Shown here piece by piece: positions 55,694 to 63,891 of a DNA stretch of 64,000 bases. This DNA is from Enterococcus avium ATCC 14025 (lineage in GTDB: Bacteria > Bacillota > Bacilli > Lactobacillales > Enterococcaceae), in the NCBI RefSeq assembly GCF_000406965.1, contig NZ_KE136362.1, forward strand, positions 462,343 through 526,342. Direction: 5' to 3'. Under the pieces are notes generated by a model, which was not told where the DNA came from, did no database searches, and saw only the letters and a list, made by a program, of their open reading frames with translations. How positions within the stretch are numbered: position 1 is the first letter of the stretch; every line of letters begins with the position of its first letter. A program made the position numbers and the translations under genes.

Positions 55694-55776
55694 TTGACAA
55701 ATGAAAGCGTTCCTATTACTATACCATTATAGACGTTTATATATGTATAGTAACAAATCGCTTTCGGCACCGTCAA
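55694..55776. promoter_or_regulatory. Mirror-symmetric divergent promoter with cre sites and GntR operator
   Basis: Plus strand: TTGACA (55694), 17 bases, TACTAT. Minus strand: TTGACG (55771-55776), 18 bases, TACTAT. The two -10 regions are the arms of one inverted repeat, TTACTATAC (55716-55724) and GTATAGTAA (55745-55753). Between each -35 and -10 lies a GAAAGCG core (TGAAAGCGTTCCTA; CGAAAGCGATTTGT), resembling CcpA cre sites. One repressor complex could close both promoters at once. Confidence 0.75.
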
Positions 55777-55837
55777 GTAAAGGAGGACATTCTAGCTTTA
55801 AAGAAGGATCAATTAATTAGAGAAAGGAAGATTTATT

Positions 55838-56365
55838 ATGGATTTTTTGATTAACATCGCAGAACACTTTACTGGTTTGTTTCAAGCGGGAGCAGATCAA
55901 TTCACTTCATTTGTTGGAGGAATGATCCCGTTGATTGCTTGTCTGATTCTTTTTGTTAACGCTCTTATTCAATTTATCGGCGAAGATCGAGTCTTTGGTT
56001 TTATGAAGAAGATGACTCGTTTCACACTTTTGAGATACACCGTTATTCCTTTCTTGGCTTGTTTCTTTCTAACGAACCCAATGTGTTATACCTTTGGAAC
56101 CTTTTTAGAAGAAGAATACAAGGCAGGGTTCTATGATTCAACTGTTTCAATGTTGCATCCGATCACTGGTTTGTTTCCACATGCCAATTCCTCAGAACTA
56201 TTCGTTTGGCTAGGGGTATCAGGCGGGTTTGCATCAGTCGGAAATCAAAGTGATTTGGCCATTCGTTTCTTATTAACAGGTTTTGTCATTTGTCTGATTC
56301 GAGGCATTGTAACTGAGCAATTAGCCAAACGCTTCGCAGCCAGAAGAACAGCGGAAGTTTCTTAA
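55838..56365 (+). CDS. srlA: PTS glucitol/sorbitol-family EIIC
   Basis: A 175-residue membrane component of the glucitol PTS. It contains FVGGMIPLIACLILFVNALI, IGEDRVFGF, TLLRYTVIPFLACFFLTNPM and HPITGLFPHANSSELF, all typical. AGAGAAAGGAAG precedes the ATG. It forms the sugar channel with the EIIB/EIIC2 protein encoded next. Confidence 0.92.
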   Translation: MDFLINIAEHFTGLFQAGADQFTSFVGGMIPLIACLILFVNALIQFIGEDRVFGFMKKMTRFTLLRYTVIPFLACFFLTNPMCYTFGTFLEEEYKAGFYDSTVSMLHPITGLFPHANSSELFVWLGVSGGFASVGNQSDLAIRFLLTGFVICLIRGIVTEQLAKRFAARRTAEVS

Positions 56366-56411
56366 AATAGAAATTCAGCAGGAATGAAAAGAGAACTGGG
56401 GAGGAAAAAAC

Positions 56412-57422
56412 ATGTTCAATACGATAAAGATTTCTCATGGTAATGGCGGCTGGGGCGGACCTTTAGTTGTAACGCCTACAGCTGAAAAGAAATATGTGAT
56501 CAGTGTGACGACAGGCGGAATCAATCCAGTAGCAGAACGTATCGCCGAATTATCTGGAGCGACGGTAATTGATCAATTTACTAATCCGATTGATACCAAG
56601 GAAGCATTTTGTGCAGTAATTGACTGCGCAGGCATTGCTCGTTGTGGAACATATCCAAAATTAGGAATTCCGACAGTAAATGTAAAATTAGGTTCACCTT
56701 CTGGTCCGTTAGCAAAATATATTACGGAGGATATTTTTGTTTCAGGAGTAACGCCAACGAGTATTACTTTAGCTGCTGAAGGAGAAGAAGCAACTATTAA
56801 TCAGACAAGTACTGAAAAGGAAAATGCAGGAGCCAAGAAGAGCATCACGAAAGAAGCACGTGAAAAGTACGAGTCGAATAAAACAAAAAGCAATGGCATG
56901 ATGGATGCTATCAACAAAGTAGGGGTAACCGTTGGAAATGTAATCAACGTCATCTATCAAGCCGCACGAGATACTGTTGATACAATTATTCGAAATATCA
57001 TTCCTTTCATGCTGTTTGTATCTGTTCTAATCGGGATTATTAACTACACAGGTTTTGCGGATGTCATTGCAAACTTATTATCCCCATTAGCTGGCAGTAT
57101 TTGGGGTCTGATCGCGATCGGTCTGTTTTGTAGTATCCCATTCCTTTCGCCGTTGATTTGTCCAGGAGCAATCATCGCGTCAGTGATCAGTCTATTAATC
57201 GGGAATCAAATTGCTTCGGGAACGATTCCGGCACATTATGCTTTACCGGCGTTGTATGCGGTGAATTGCCAGGTGGGTTCTGATTTTGCTCCAGTTGGCC
57301 TGACATTAATGGAAGCAAAACCTGAAACCATTGAAAATGGTGTGCCAGCCTTTCTGATTGGGAAATTATTGACAGGACCATTGGCAATTGTGATTGCTTA
57401 CTTTGCTTCATTTGGTCTATAG
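56412..57422 (+). CDS. srlE: PTS glucitol/sorbitol-family EIIB(C2)
   Basis: A 336-residue protein with a cytosolic EIIB domain (about 1-120) and a membrane domain (about 180-336). The phosphorylated Cys is probably that of VIDCAGIARCG. GGWGGPL near the start and CPGAIIASVISLLIG in the membrane part are family marks. GGGGAGG precedes the start. It transfers phosphate from EIIA to the incoming alditol. Confidence 0.92.
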   Translation: MFNTIKISHGNGGWGGPLVVTPTAEKKYVISVTTGGINPVAERIAELSGATVIDQFTNPIDTKEAFCAVIDCAGIARCGTYPKLGIPTVNVKLGSPSGPLAKYITEDIFVSGVTPTSITLAAEGEEATINQTSTEKENAGAKKSITKEAREKYESNKTKSNGMMDAINKVGVTVGNVINVIYQAARDTVDTIIRNIIPFMLFVSVLIGIINYTGFADVIANLLSPLAGSIWGLIAIGLFCSIPFLSPLICPGAIIASVISLLIGNQIASGTIPAHYALPALYAVNCQVGSDFAPVGLTLMEAKPETIENGVPAFLIGKLLTGPLAIVIAYFASFGL

Positions 57423-57440
57423 AGGATAGGAGCGAGAGTG

Positions 57441-57809
57441 ATGGATGAAATAAAGATTTTATTTGTGATAATTCTAGTCTGGTTGCTAGGAACGATCTCT
57501 TCTTATTTTCATTGGAAAAAAGTCAACGGCAAGCTTAGTGAATTGAAGCAGAATTTTACTGGTTATTTAGGAACTGGAATAAGCAAAGTCAACTTTTTCA
57601 GAAAAGTAATGGTCATTATCGTTGCAGACTTTGATGGGAAAATTACAGATTGTCAGTATTTATATGGGTGGACAACCTTTTCTAACTTTAGACAAAAATC
57701 TGAGCTGGTTGGCTGTGGCGTGGATTCAGTCTTGGAGAAAGCGAACGGAGACAAGTTCTATGATGCGCTGAAATTATCTCTAAACAAAATTCAAGAACAA
57801 CGAGGCTAA
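57441..57809 (+). CDS. gutM: Glucitol operon activator GutM-like protein
   Basis: A 122-residue protein with one N-terminal membrane helix (IKILFVIILVWLLGTISSYF), followed by a cytosolic domain with KVNFFRKVMVIIVADFDGKI. It resembles GutM of the glucitol operon. ATG at 57441 has AGGAG about 8 bases upstream. It lies between EIIB and the kinase gene, in one operon. The activator function is assumed from the family; membrane attachment suggests it senses or binds the PTS. Confidence 0.78.
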   Translation: MDEIKILFVIILVWLLGTISSYFHWKKVNGKLSELKQNFTGYLGTGISKVNFFRKVMVIIVADFDGKITDCQYLYGWTTFSNFRQKSELVGCGVDSVLEKANGDKFYDALKLSLNKIQEQRG

Positions 57810-57813
57810 GTCA

Positions 57814-59292
57814 ATGAAAGACGTTAACGCAGAATACTATATTGGAATCGATATCGGTACTACTTCAATCAAGACAGTAGTCTACGATGAAAGATTCAAC
57901 ATCTGCTTTCATGTTGGTAAGAGATACAACTATACCGCAACCGAAGACGGCTGGAGGGAAATTGATCCGACTATTTGGTCAACGATCGTTCTTGAACAAT
58001 TAGCAGAAATTTTTTCCATTTTTCCGTACCAGAAAATAGAAGCGATCGGCGTTACCGGACAGATGCATACAACCGTATTCTTAGATCAAGCGCAGCAGCC
58101 AGTGCGACCAGCCATCATGTGGAATGATGAGCGAACAATTGATGTGGTAAAGAAAATCAAAACGGAATTACCGAAAAATTCGCAAACTGAAAATATTTTA
58201 GCTATTGTCTCAACAGGCAGTCCTTTAGCCAATCTTATTTGGCTGAAGCAATTTGAGCCAGAACATTACGAACGTTTAGGGAAAATCTTGATAGCCAAGG
58301 ATTATGTTCGCCTGATTCTTACTGGGGAGCTGTTTACAGATTATTGTGATGCATCAACCAGCAGTTTATATAATGTGACTACTGAACAATGGTCTGAAGA
58401 GGTTTTATCCACATTCCAGCTTTCCGAAAAAATACTGCCAGAGGTTGGCTATGCTTCTAGTCGTGCGGGCACCCTGGATCTATCTTTGTTCGATATTGAA
58501 GGAAAGAAAGGAATTCCTGTAGTAGTTGGAACTGGGGATAATGTCGCTTCGGCGATCGCAAATCAAAACCAACAGGTCCAGCAGCCGATTATTTCTTTAG
58601 GAACATCAGGAGTAGTAATCCTATCAAACAGATGTAATGAGCGGTTGACCACCGGGAAAAATATACTAGCTAAAATCGCCAAAGAAGACCAGCGGGTTAT
58701 CACGCAAGGAGCATTGCAAAGCGGTGCGAAAGTGATCGAGTGGTGGTCAGAGAACATCATTCAGCAAGATATTACTCAATTTGAAGCAAGGCTAACAACT
58801 AAACTAGGTGAGAACCAAGTGATTTTCTTTCCCTATCTGAACGGGGATAAAACCTTGTTTAAAGAGAGCAAACTCTCCGGAGCATTCTTTGGCATTGATT
58901 TAAATAGCGAACAAGATGATTTTTCATTGGCAGTTTATGAAGGAACCGCCTTTGCAATCAAGAGATTGATGCAGCAAATGCGGCCGTTGCAAAAAAATGA
59001 TAAATGCCTGCTGATTGGCGGCGGCGCTAAAAGTCAGCTTTGGCCGCAAATATTTGCCAATGTTTTAAATTGTGTAATCCAGATCAATTGTACTGCCCGC
59101 GAAGCCAATTGTGGTGCGGCAATGCTGGCTTATTATCACTGTCACCAACGGTATCCCGTTCTACCAAATGAGCTGCGGGAATATGAACCAGAAGAAATAT
59201 TAGTAAAAAAATATCAGAACAACTATCAAGCATTTATCACTTATTCAGATGCGTTGATTAAAAAGGAAAGGAGCGAAAATGATGAAGCGTGA
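57814..59292 (+). CDS. FGGY-family carbohydrate kinase
   Basis: A 492-residue FGGY kinase with both actin-like halves. The ATP loop is YIGIDIGTTSIKTVVYD, the sugar site region GVTGQMHTT and MWNDERT, and the second half has GTGDNVASAIA, SLGTSGVVILS and LLIGGGAKSQLW. It is closest in pattern to xylulokinase/gluconokinase. Its place behind a PTS that already phosphorylates the sugar is unusual; it could add a second phosphate or act on a dephosphorylated intermediate. It overlaps the next gene by 14 bp. Confidence 0.86.
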   Translation: MKDVNAEYYIGIDIGTTSIKTVVYDERFNICFHVGKRYNYTATEDGWREIDPTIWSTIVLEQLAEIFSIFPYQKIEAIGVTGQMHTTVFLDQAQQPVRPAIMWNDERTIDVVKKIKTELPKNSQTENILAIVSTGSPLANLIWLKQFEPEHYERLGKILIAKDYVRLILTGELFTDYCDASTSSLYNVTTEQWSEEVLSTFQLSEKILPEVGYASSRAGTLDLSLFDIEGKKGIPVVVGTGDNVASAIANQNQQVQQPIISLGTSGVVILSNRCNERLTTGKNILAKIAKEDQRVITQGALQSGAKVIEWWSENIIQQDITQFEARLTTKLGENQVIFFPYLNGDKTLFKESKLSGAFFGIDLNSEQDDFSLAVYEGTAFAIKRLMQQMRPLQKNDKCLLIGGGAKSQLWPQIFANVLNCVIQINCTAREANCGAAMLAYYHCHQRYPVLPNELREYEPEEILVKKYQNNYQAFITYSDALIKKERSENDEA

Positions 59293-59956
59293 AGCAATAA
59301 CTCCTCCCTTTTTCACAGTTAGCCCTAAGTCTTATTTAGTAGGTAATGAGCTGCTAGAATTAGCAAAGTTGACCGATCAGTATGCAAAGGAACATGAATC
59401 TACGATTTTTTTTGTTGCACCGGCTACAGAATTGGTAAATATTGTTCAGAATACGGAACACGTCATTGTAACTGCACAAACGGCGGATGCTAACGGATTA
59501 GGAAGAGGAATGGGGAGGACAATCTTGGAATCCCTCAAAGAAAATGGTGTACAAGCGACATTCTTAAATCACATGGAACATCAATTAACAATAAAAGAAT
59601 TAAGCACAACAATCATACGTGCCAAAGAATTAGGGATCATTACTATTGTATGTGCAGACACACCAGATGAAGCAGCTGCAGTGGCAATGCTTGATCCGGA
59701 TATTGTGCTCTGTGAACCGAATCATTTAGTAGGGACAGGAACATTGAGCGATGAGAAATATATTGCAGATACAATGGCGGCTGTAAGAAAAGTAAATCCA
59801 GATATTTTAATCATGGAAGGGGCTGGAATTACTTGTGGGGCAGATGTTCGTCGCTTGATTCGTTTAGGAGCACAAGGTACGGGGATATCTAGCACTTTGG
59901 CATTAGCCGAGAATAAAGCGGAGCTGCTATCTGATTTATTAGGAGCGTTGAGATGA
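59279..59956 (+). CDS. Archaeal-type triosephosphate isomerase homologue
   Basis: A 225-residue TIM-barrel protein resembling the short archaeal triosephosphate isomerases more than the 250-residue bacterial form. Catalytic residues appear intact: Lys in VSPKSYLVG, His in FLNHMEHQLT, Glu in DIVLCEPNHLVGTGTL, and the phosphate loop GAGITCGADVRR. It probably isomerises a triose or tetrose phosphate made by the aldolase encoded next. AAAGGAG precedes two adjacent ATG codons (59279 and 59282), inside the end of the kinase gene. Confidence 0.82.
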   Translation: MMKREAITPPFFTVSPKSYLVGNELLELAKLTDQYAKEHESTIFFVAPATELVNIVQNTEHVIVTAQTADANGLGRGMGRTILESLKENGVQATFLNHMEHQLTIKELSTTIIRAKELGIITIVCADTPDEAAAVAMLDPDIVLCEPNHLVGTGTLSDEKYIADTMAAVRKVNPDILIMEGAGITCGADVRRLIRLGAQGTGISSTLALAENKAELLSDLLGALR

Positions 59957-59975
59957 AAAAGGAGTGTGAAAAGGA

Positions 59976-60809
59976 ATGCCATTAGTCAACGGAAATTTAT
60001 TAGTTGAATTCATTCAGGAACAACAAGTAGTGGGCGGTGCCTTTAATACAACCAATTTGGAAACAACAGTAGGTATCTTGGAGGCTGTTGAAGAAACCAA
60101 AATTCCAAGTTTCATCCAAATTGCTCCTTCTAATATTGGATTAGCCGGCTATGAAGGCATTGTGGAAATGGTTAAGCGCCAAGCTCGCTTCATGGATACA
60201 CCAGTAGCGCTGCATTTGGACCATGGGAAAAAACTGACGGATTTTAAAGCGGCGGTACGTGCTGGATTTAATTCAGTAATGATTGATGGTGCAGAGTTTG
60301 ATTTTGAAGAAAATATTCGTTATACCAAAGCAGCCGTCGATTTTGCGAAAGCCTATGGCGTTCCGGTGGAAGCCGAATTAGGTGCGATTAAGGGAAAAGA
60401 AGATGATCATGTCAGCGAAGCGGATTGCAAAACAGATCCGAAGCAGGTGAAAGAGTTTGTGGAACGAACGGGCTGTGATCTATTGGCGGTTTCTGTGGGG
60501 AATGTTCATGGAATAGATGAAGAACCGCAGATTGATTTTGACTTATTAGCAAAAATTGCTGAAGAATCGGCTGTTCCTTTAGTGATTCATGGCGGGTCCG
60601 GGATTTCTTCAAGTGATTTAAAACGAATGAAAAGCTACAATGTAGTCAAAATAAATGTAGCAAGTGAATTACGCCAAAGTTATATTCAGAGTATTGGCCA
60701 TGCCTATGATAGCAATCCTGCTGAGGCTAATTTGATCGCTGTTTTGACAAATGCAAAAAACTCGGTTCAGAAAAAAACTGTAGAAAAAATCAAAGAACTA
60801 AATAGATAA
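59976..60809 (+). CDS. Class II fructose/tagatose-bisphosphate-type aldolase
   Basis: A 277-residue zinc aldolase of the FbaA/GatY family. Zinc ligands are in ALHLDHGK, SVGNVHG and VIHGGSGI; the catalytic Asp is in HLDHG. KINVASELRQ is typical of tagatose-type enzymes. It should split a ketose phosphate into DHAP and an aldehyde. It is the last gene of the glucitol-PTS operon, 19 bp behind the isomerase gene. Confidence 0.89.
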   Translation: MPLVNGNLLVEFIQEQQVVGGAFNTTNLETTVGILEAVEETKIPSFIQIAPSNIGLAGYEGIVEMVKRQARFMDTPVALHLDHGKKLTDFKAAVRAGFNSVMIDGAEFDFEENIRYTKAAVDFAKAYGVPVEAELGAIKGKEDDHVSEADCKTDPKQVKEFVERTGCDLLAVSVGNVHGIDEEPQIDFDLLAKIAEESAVPLVIHGGSGISSSDLKRMKSYNVVKINVASELRQSYIQSIGHAYDSNPAEANLIAVLTNAKNSVQKKTVEKIKELNR

Positions 60810-60823
60810 CTACTACGAATAAC

Positions 60824-60859
60824 GAGTCAACAAATGGTCGATGTTTGTTGGCTTCTTTT
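60824..60859 (+). terminator. Rho-independent terminator
   Basis: GAGTCAACAAA pairs with TTTGTTGGCTTC (one G:T pair) and is followed by TTTT, behind the aldolase gene. Confidence 0.72.
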
Positions 60860-61007
60860 GTGAGCTAGGCTGCTTAATTTATTTATTGAATTTTAGCGGA
60901 AAATCTCTCTATTTTGACTAAAAATATTTGTGTTACCGTTTCTCTACCTATATGATGGAGAAAGGAACAGCTAAAAAAACTATTAATAGCATAGTGGGGG
61001 AGTCAAA

Positions 61008-62117
61008 ATGAAAAAGGTAAAATTGGTTATGGTAACAGCATTAGCATTAGTGCTTTTTGCTGGGTGTAAACAGAAGCCGCAAGAGGAGTTTACTGCAGAA
61101 TTAGCGAAACAAAGCGAAATGAATGCCGGTAGCTATTCGATCGTAATTGATAAAATGACGATTTCGGGTGAGGGTGAAGACGCACGGACTCGCGCTTCTA
61201 TGGATTTAGGAGCAAAAATGATCAGCGGGACTAAAATTTCAGGCGATTATCTTAAAGATAGCGAGAAAAAACGAATCGCGATGGACATGAACATTGATGT
61301 TTTAGGTCAGAAGATTCCGATGGATTTCTTTATGGATCAGAAGAAAAAATCAATGTACTTAAGTACTGATTTTATGACGGAAACAGTGAATATCATGAAG
61401 GAATTCAATGCAGAGATGGCTTTTGATGCGAAGGAAATTGAAAAGCTAAAAGGCAAATACGTCCAAATGACTGAAGAGGATATGAAGAAGAACGCTAATA
61501 ACAAGACGGATACAAGTTTAGCATATGAAAACTTTGATTGGGAGTTCTTAGGGAATTATCTTAATACGTTAGACTCTGATTCTTTTGAGAAAAAAGATGA
61601 TACAATCAAACGGACCTTTACGAAGAAGGATATCAAAGGCTATATTGACTACGCCAAAGAAAATGGAAGTAAAGAAGAGAAGAAGGCTGTCAAAGAGCTG
61701 GAAAAAAATCTTGATGATCTGACTAAATATGAACAAACAACGACCTTGAATACGAAAAAGCACACACAAAAGACCAAAATGAAAATCGCTGCGAAAAACG
61801 ATGATAGTACAGTTTCGATGGACTTGACGATGAACAGTCAAGCCAAAGACTCTAAGAAAAAAATTACATTGCCAAAATCAGCAGATACAATCTCAATGGA
61901 AGAGTTCCAAAAAATCTTAGATGATGCTCAGAAGAATGAGTCATTGGTTTCGGAAGAAGAGTTCAATGAATTGTTGGATGCCATTAAGCAAGGGCGTGGT
62001 CAATTTACGCAAGCACAAATTGATCAAATCAAGAGTACCTACAAACCATACTTAACGGAAGAACAATTTAAGCAGCTTGAGGAAGCACTGGATCAATCAA
62101 TCGAAACAGCAGCGTAA
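61008..62117 (+). CDS. Putative lipoprotein
   Basis: A 369-residue lipoprotein. The signal peptide ends in LVLFAGC with the lipid-bearing Cys at residue 20. The mature part is rich in Lys, Glu, Asp and Thr and looks like a beta-rich domain (AGSYSIVIDKMTISGEGED) with a helical C-terminus. It resembles Firmicutes lipoproteins of unknown function. GGGGGAG precedes the ATG. It stands alone and has no transporter next to it. Confidence 0.78.
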   Translation: MKKVKLVMVTALALVLFAGCKQKPQEEFTAELAKQSEMNAGSYSIVIDKMTISGEGEDARTRASMDLGAKMISGTKISGDYLKDSEKKRIAMDMNIDVLGQKIPMDFFMDQKKKSMYLSTDFMTETVNIMKEFNAEMAFDAKEIEKLKGKYVQMTEEDMKKNANNKTDTSLAYENFDWEFLGNYLNTLDSDSFEKKDDTIKRTFTKKDIKGYIDYAKENGSKEEKKAVKELEKNLDDLTKYEQTTTLNTKKHTQKTKMKIAAKNDDSTVSMDLTMNSQAKDSKKKITLPKSADTISMEEFQKILDDAQKNESLVSEEEFNELLDAIKQGRGQFTQAQIDQIKSTYKPYLTEEQFKQLEEALDQSIETAA

Positions 62118-62383
62118 ATTAGCTGACGGACTGAGTTGTAATAAAACAACTGATTATGCTAAACTTATTATGACGACAATCACAAAAAATAGATGAGAGG
62201 CGATTTTGGTCCGGCGCACTATTCATTCCGTAATTAAAGGATTTTAGTGAAACGTGGAAAAGTATTCTGACAATGAATAAACTGAAAATTTTCGGATGAA
62301 AAGACAGTTTATTTGTTGTGCAGAAATTTTTCACGTTTTTTTGTTGTCTGTTGGATTGTCGTCAGTGAGAAAGAGGAAAAAAA

Positions 62384-63208
62384 ATGATGGAATATATTAA
62401 ACAGGATGTCCCGATTTTTAGTCACAGCAAGGATTCAATTTGGTTAGATGCGCATTTAGCGCCTCAAATGTTGGCGGCCCACTTGGATACCGAATTTGAT
62501 GGAGCCACGAGAAATGCGGAATATATAAATCAATCTATGGCGTGGTTGACACAAAAATGTCCGGCACAGTCGTTTCCTAAGCTGCTGGATCTGGGTTGCG
62601 GTCCTGGGATTTATGCTGAAAAATTTTATGAGGCAGGTTATCAGGTCAAAGGGATCGATTTTTCTAAATTGAGTATTGCTCATGCTGCGAAGTCAGCTGA
62701 AGAAAAGCAATACGTCATTGATTATCAATGCGGGGACTACTTGAAAGAGGATTTAGGGAGCGAGGCCTATGATCTTATCGTCTTGATCTATTGTGATTTG
62801 GGTGTTTTTTCACCAGAGGATCGAAAGCGCGTATTTCAAAAGGTTTATGCTGCGCTAAAAAAAGGTGGAAGATTCATTTTTGATGTCTTCACTCCGAAGA
62901 AATATGCGGACTTCGAAGCGGCGAGAACTTGGCAGCTGGAGAAAAATAATTTTTGGACGCAGGAAACGTGTGTACACTTAACAGCACAGAAAAATTACTC
63001 TGGAACCAATACCTATTTGGATCAGCATTATTTGCTTTATCCAGATAAGATCAAAGAATTTTTCATTTGGGAAACGGTCTTTGAACAAGAACAACTGCTT
63101 ATGGAATTAAGCACTATAGGTTTTGAAAGCAGTGAAGTTTTTGGAGATATTCGTGGAATGAAAGCTACAGAGGATTCAGAAACGATTTGTTTCGTTGTTG
63201 AAAAATAA
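62384..63208 (+). CDS. Class I SAM-dependent methyltransferase
   Basis: A 274-residue methyltransferase. Motif I is LLDLGCGPGIYAEKF near residue 66, followed by VKGIDFSKLSI (motif II) and YDLIVLIYCDLGVFS (motif IV). The C-terminal part has no family-specific mark, so the substrate is open. GAAAGAGGAAA precedes two ATG codons. A terminator shared with the convergent gene follows. Confidence 0.82.
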   Translation: MMEYIKQDVPIFSHSKDSIWLDAHLAPQMLAAHLDTEFDGATRNAEYINQSMAWLTQKCPAQSFPKLLDLGCGPGIYAEKFYEAGYQVKGIDFSKLSIAHAAKSAEEKQYVIDYQCGDYLKEDLGSEAYDLIVLIYCDLGVFSPEDRKRVFQKVYAALKKGGRFIFDVFTPKKYADFEAARTWQLEKNNFWTQETCVHLTAQKNYSGTNTYLDQHYLLYPDKIKEFFIWETVFEQEQLLMELSTIGFESSEVFGDIRGMKATEDSETICFVVEK

Positions 63209-63247
63209 AAAAGGGGCAGTTTCTGAATTGTTAGAAACTGCCTTTTT
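63207..63247. terminator. Bidirectional rho-independent terminator
   Basis: AAAAAGGGGCAGTTTCT pairs with AGAAACTGCCTTTTT (one unpaired G). It lies between the convergent methyltransferase and CPBP genes. Confidence 0.9.
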
Positions 63248-63252
63248 GAGTA

Positions 63253-63891
63253 TTAATGAAGAAGAAAGGAAAGCATGAAACCAGCAAGATCAAACAGGTA
63301 ATGAACGGCAAAGCTGGTAAGAATAGAGTTTGACTGTTCATAACTGCGATTAAACCAAAATCTGGCAGAACCTTGAAGCGCAATCACTTGAAGGATCGTT
63401 AATAGGATAGCCCCATTGAAATAGGTCCAGTAATGAATTAGACCGAATATGATGCTAACAAGGATATTTGCTACTAAAGGTGAAGCTTTTAATTTGAATA
63501 AGTCATAGAAATAAATACTGAATAGTTCTTCGCCTATCAAGGCAAAGGGCATAATTAAAAAGAAAAACCAAATTGGATTATCTGCTGCTGGATTTCCTTT
63601 GTGGGTGTGAGTAATCGCAACAATCAATATCCCTAAAACAAAAGAGAAAAGCTGGGCGATGAGGAAATACTTGATAAAATTCTTCCAGAATTGAACTGGT
63701 TTTTGATAAAGCTTTTCGTATGCTTTAAAGCCAAAAACAAGGCAATAGGCGATCGTGCCAAAAATCAAAAGAGAAAAATAGCCGATATAGGGAATAGAGA
63801 TAAAGTGATTTACATTGCTAACGAGATAGAAAACAAGTCCGACGAGCAGCGTGGCGACGATGATCTTAGAATAATTCAATGGTCTAGTCAT
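63253..63891 (-). CDS. CPBP-family intramembrane protease-like protein
   Basis: A 212-residue membrane protein of the CPBP (CAAX protease and bacteriocin-processing) group with six or more hydrophobic segments. The motifs are FALIGEELFSIYF, IIFGLIHYW and FAVHYLFDLAG. The first usually reads EExxxR; here the Arg position holds Ile, so proteolytic activity is uncertain. GGAGG precedes the ATG, which overlaps the stop of the upstream gene (ATGA). Confidence 0.8.
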   Translation of the reverse strand: MTRPLNYSKIIVATLLVGLVFYLVSNVNHFISIPYIGYFSLLIFGTIAYCLVFGFKAYEKLYQKPVQFWKNFIKYFLIAQLFSFVLGILIVAITHTHKGNPAADNPIWFFFLIMPFALIGEELFSIYFYDLFKLKASPLVANILVSIIFGLIHYWTYFNGAILLTILQVIALQGSARFWFNRSYEQSNSILTSFAVHYLFDLAGFMLSFLLH

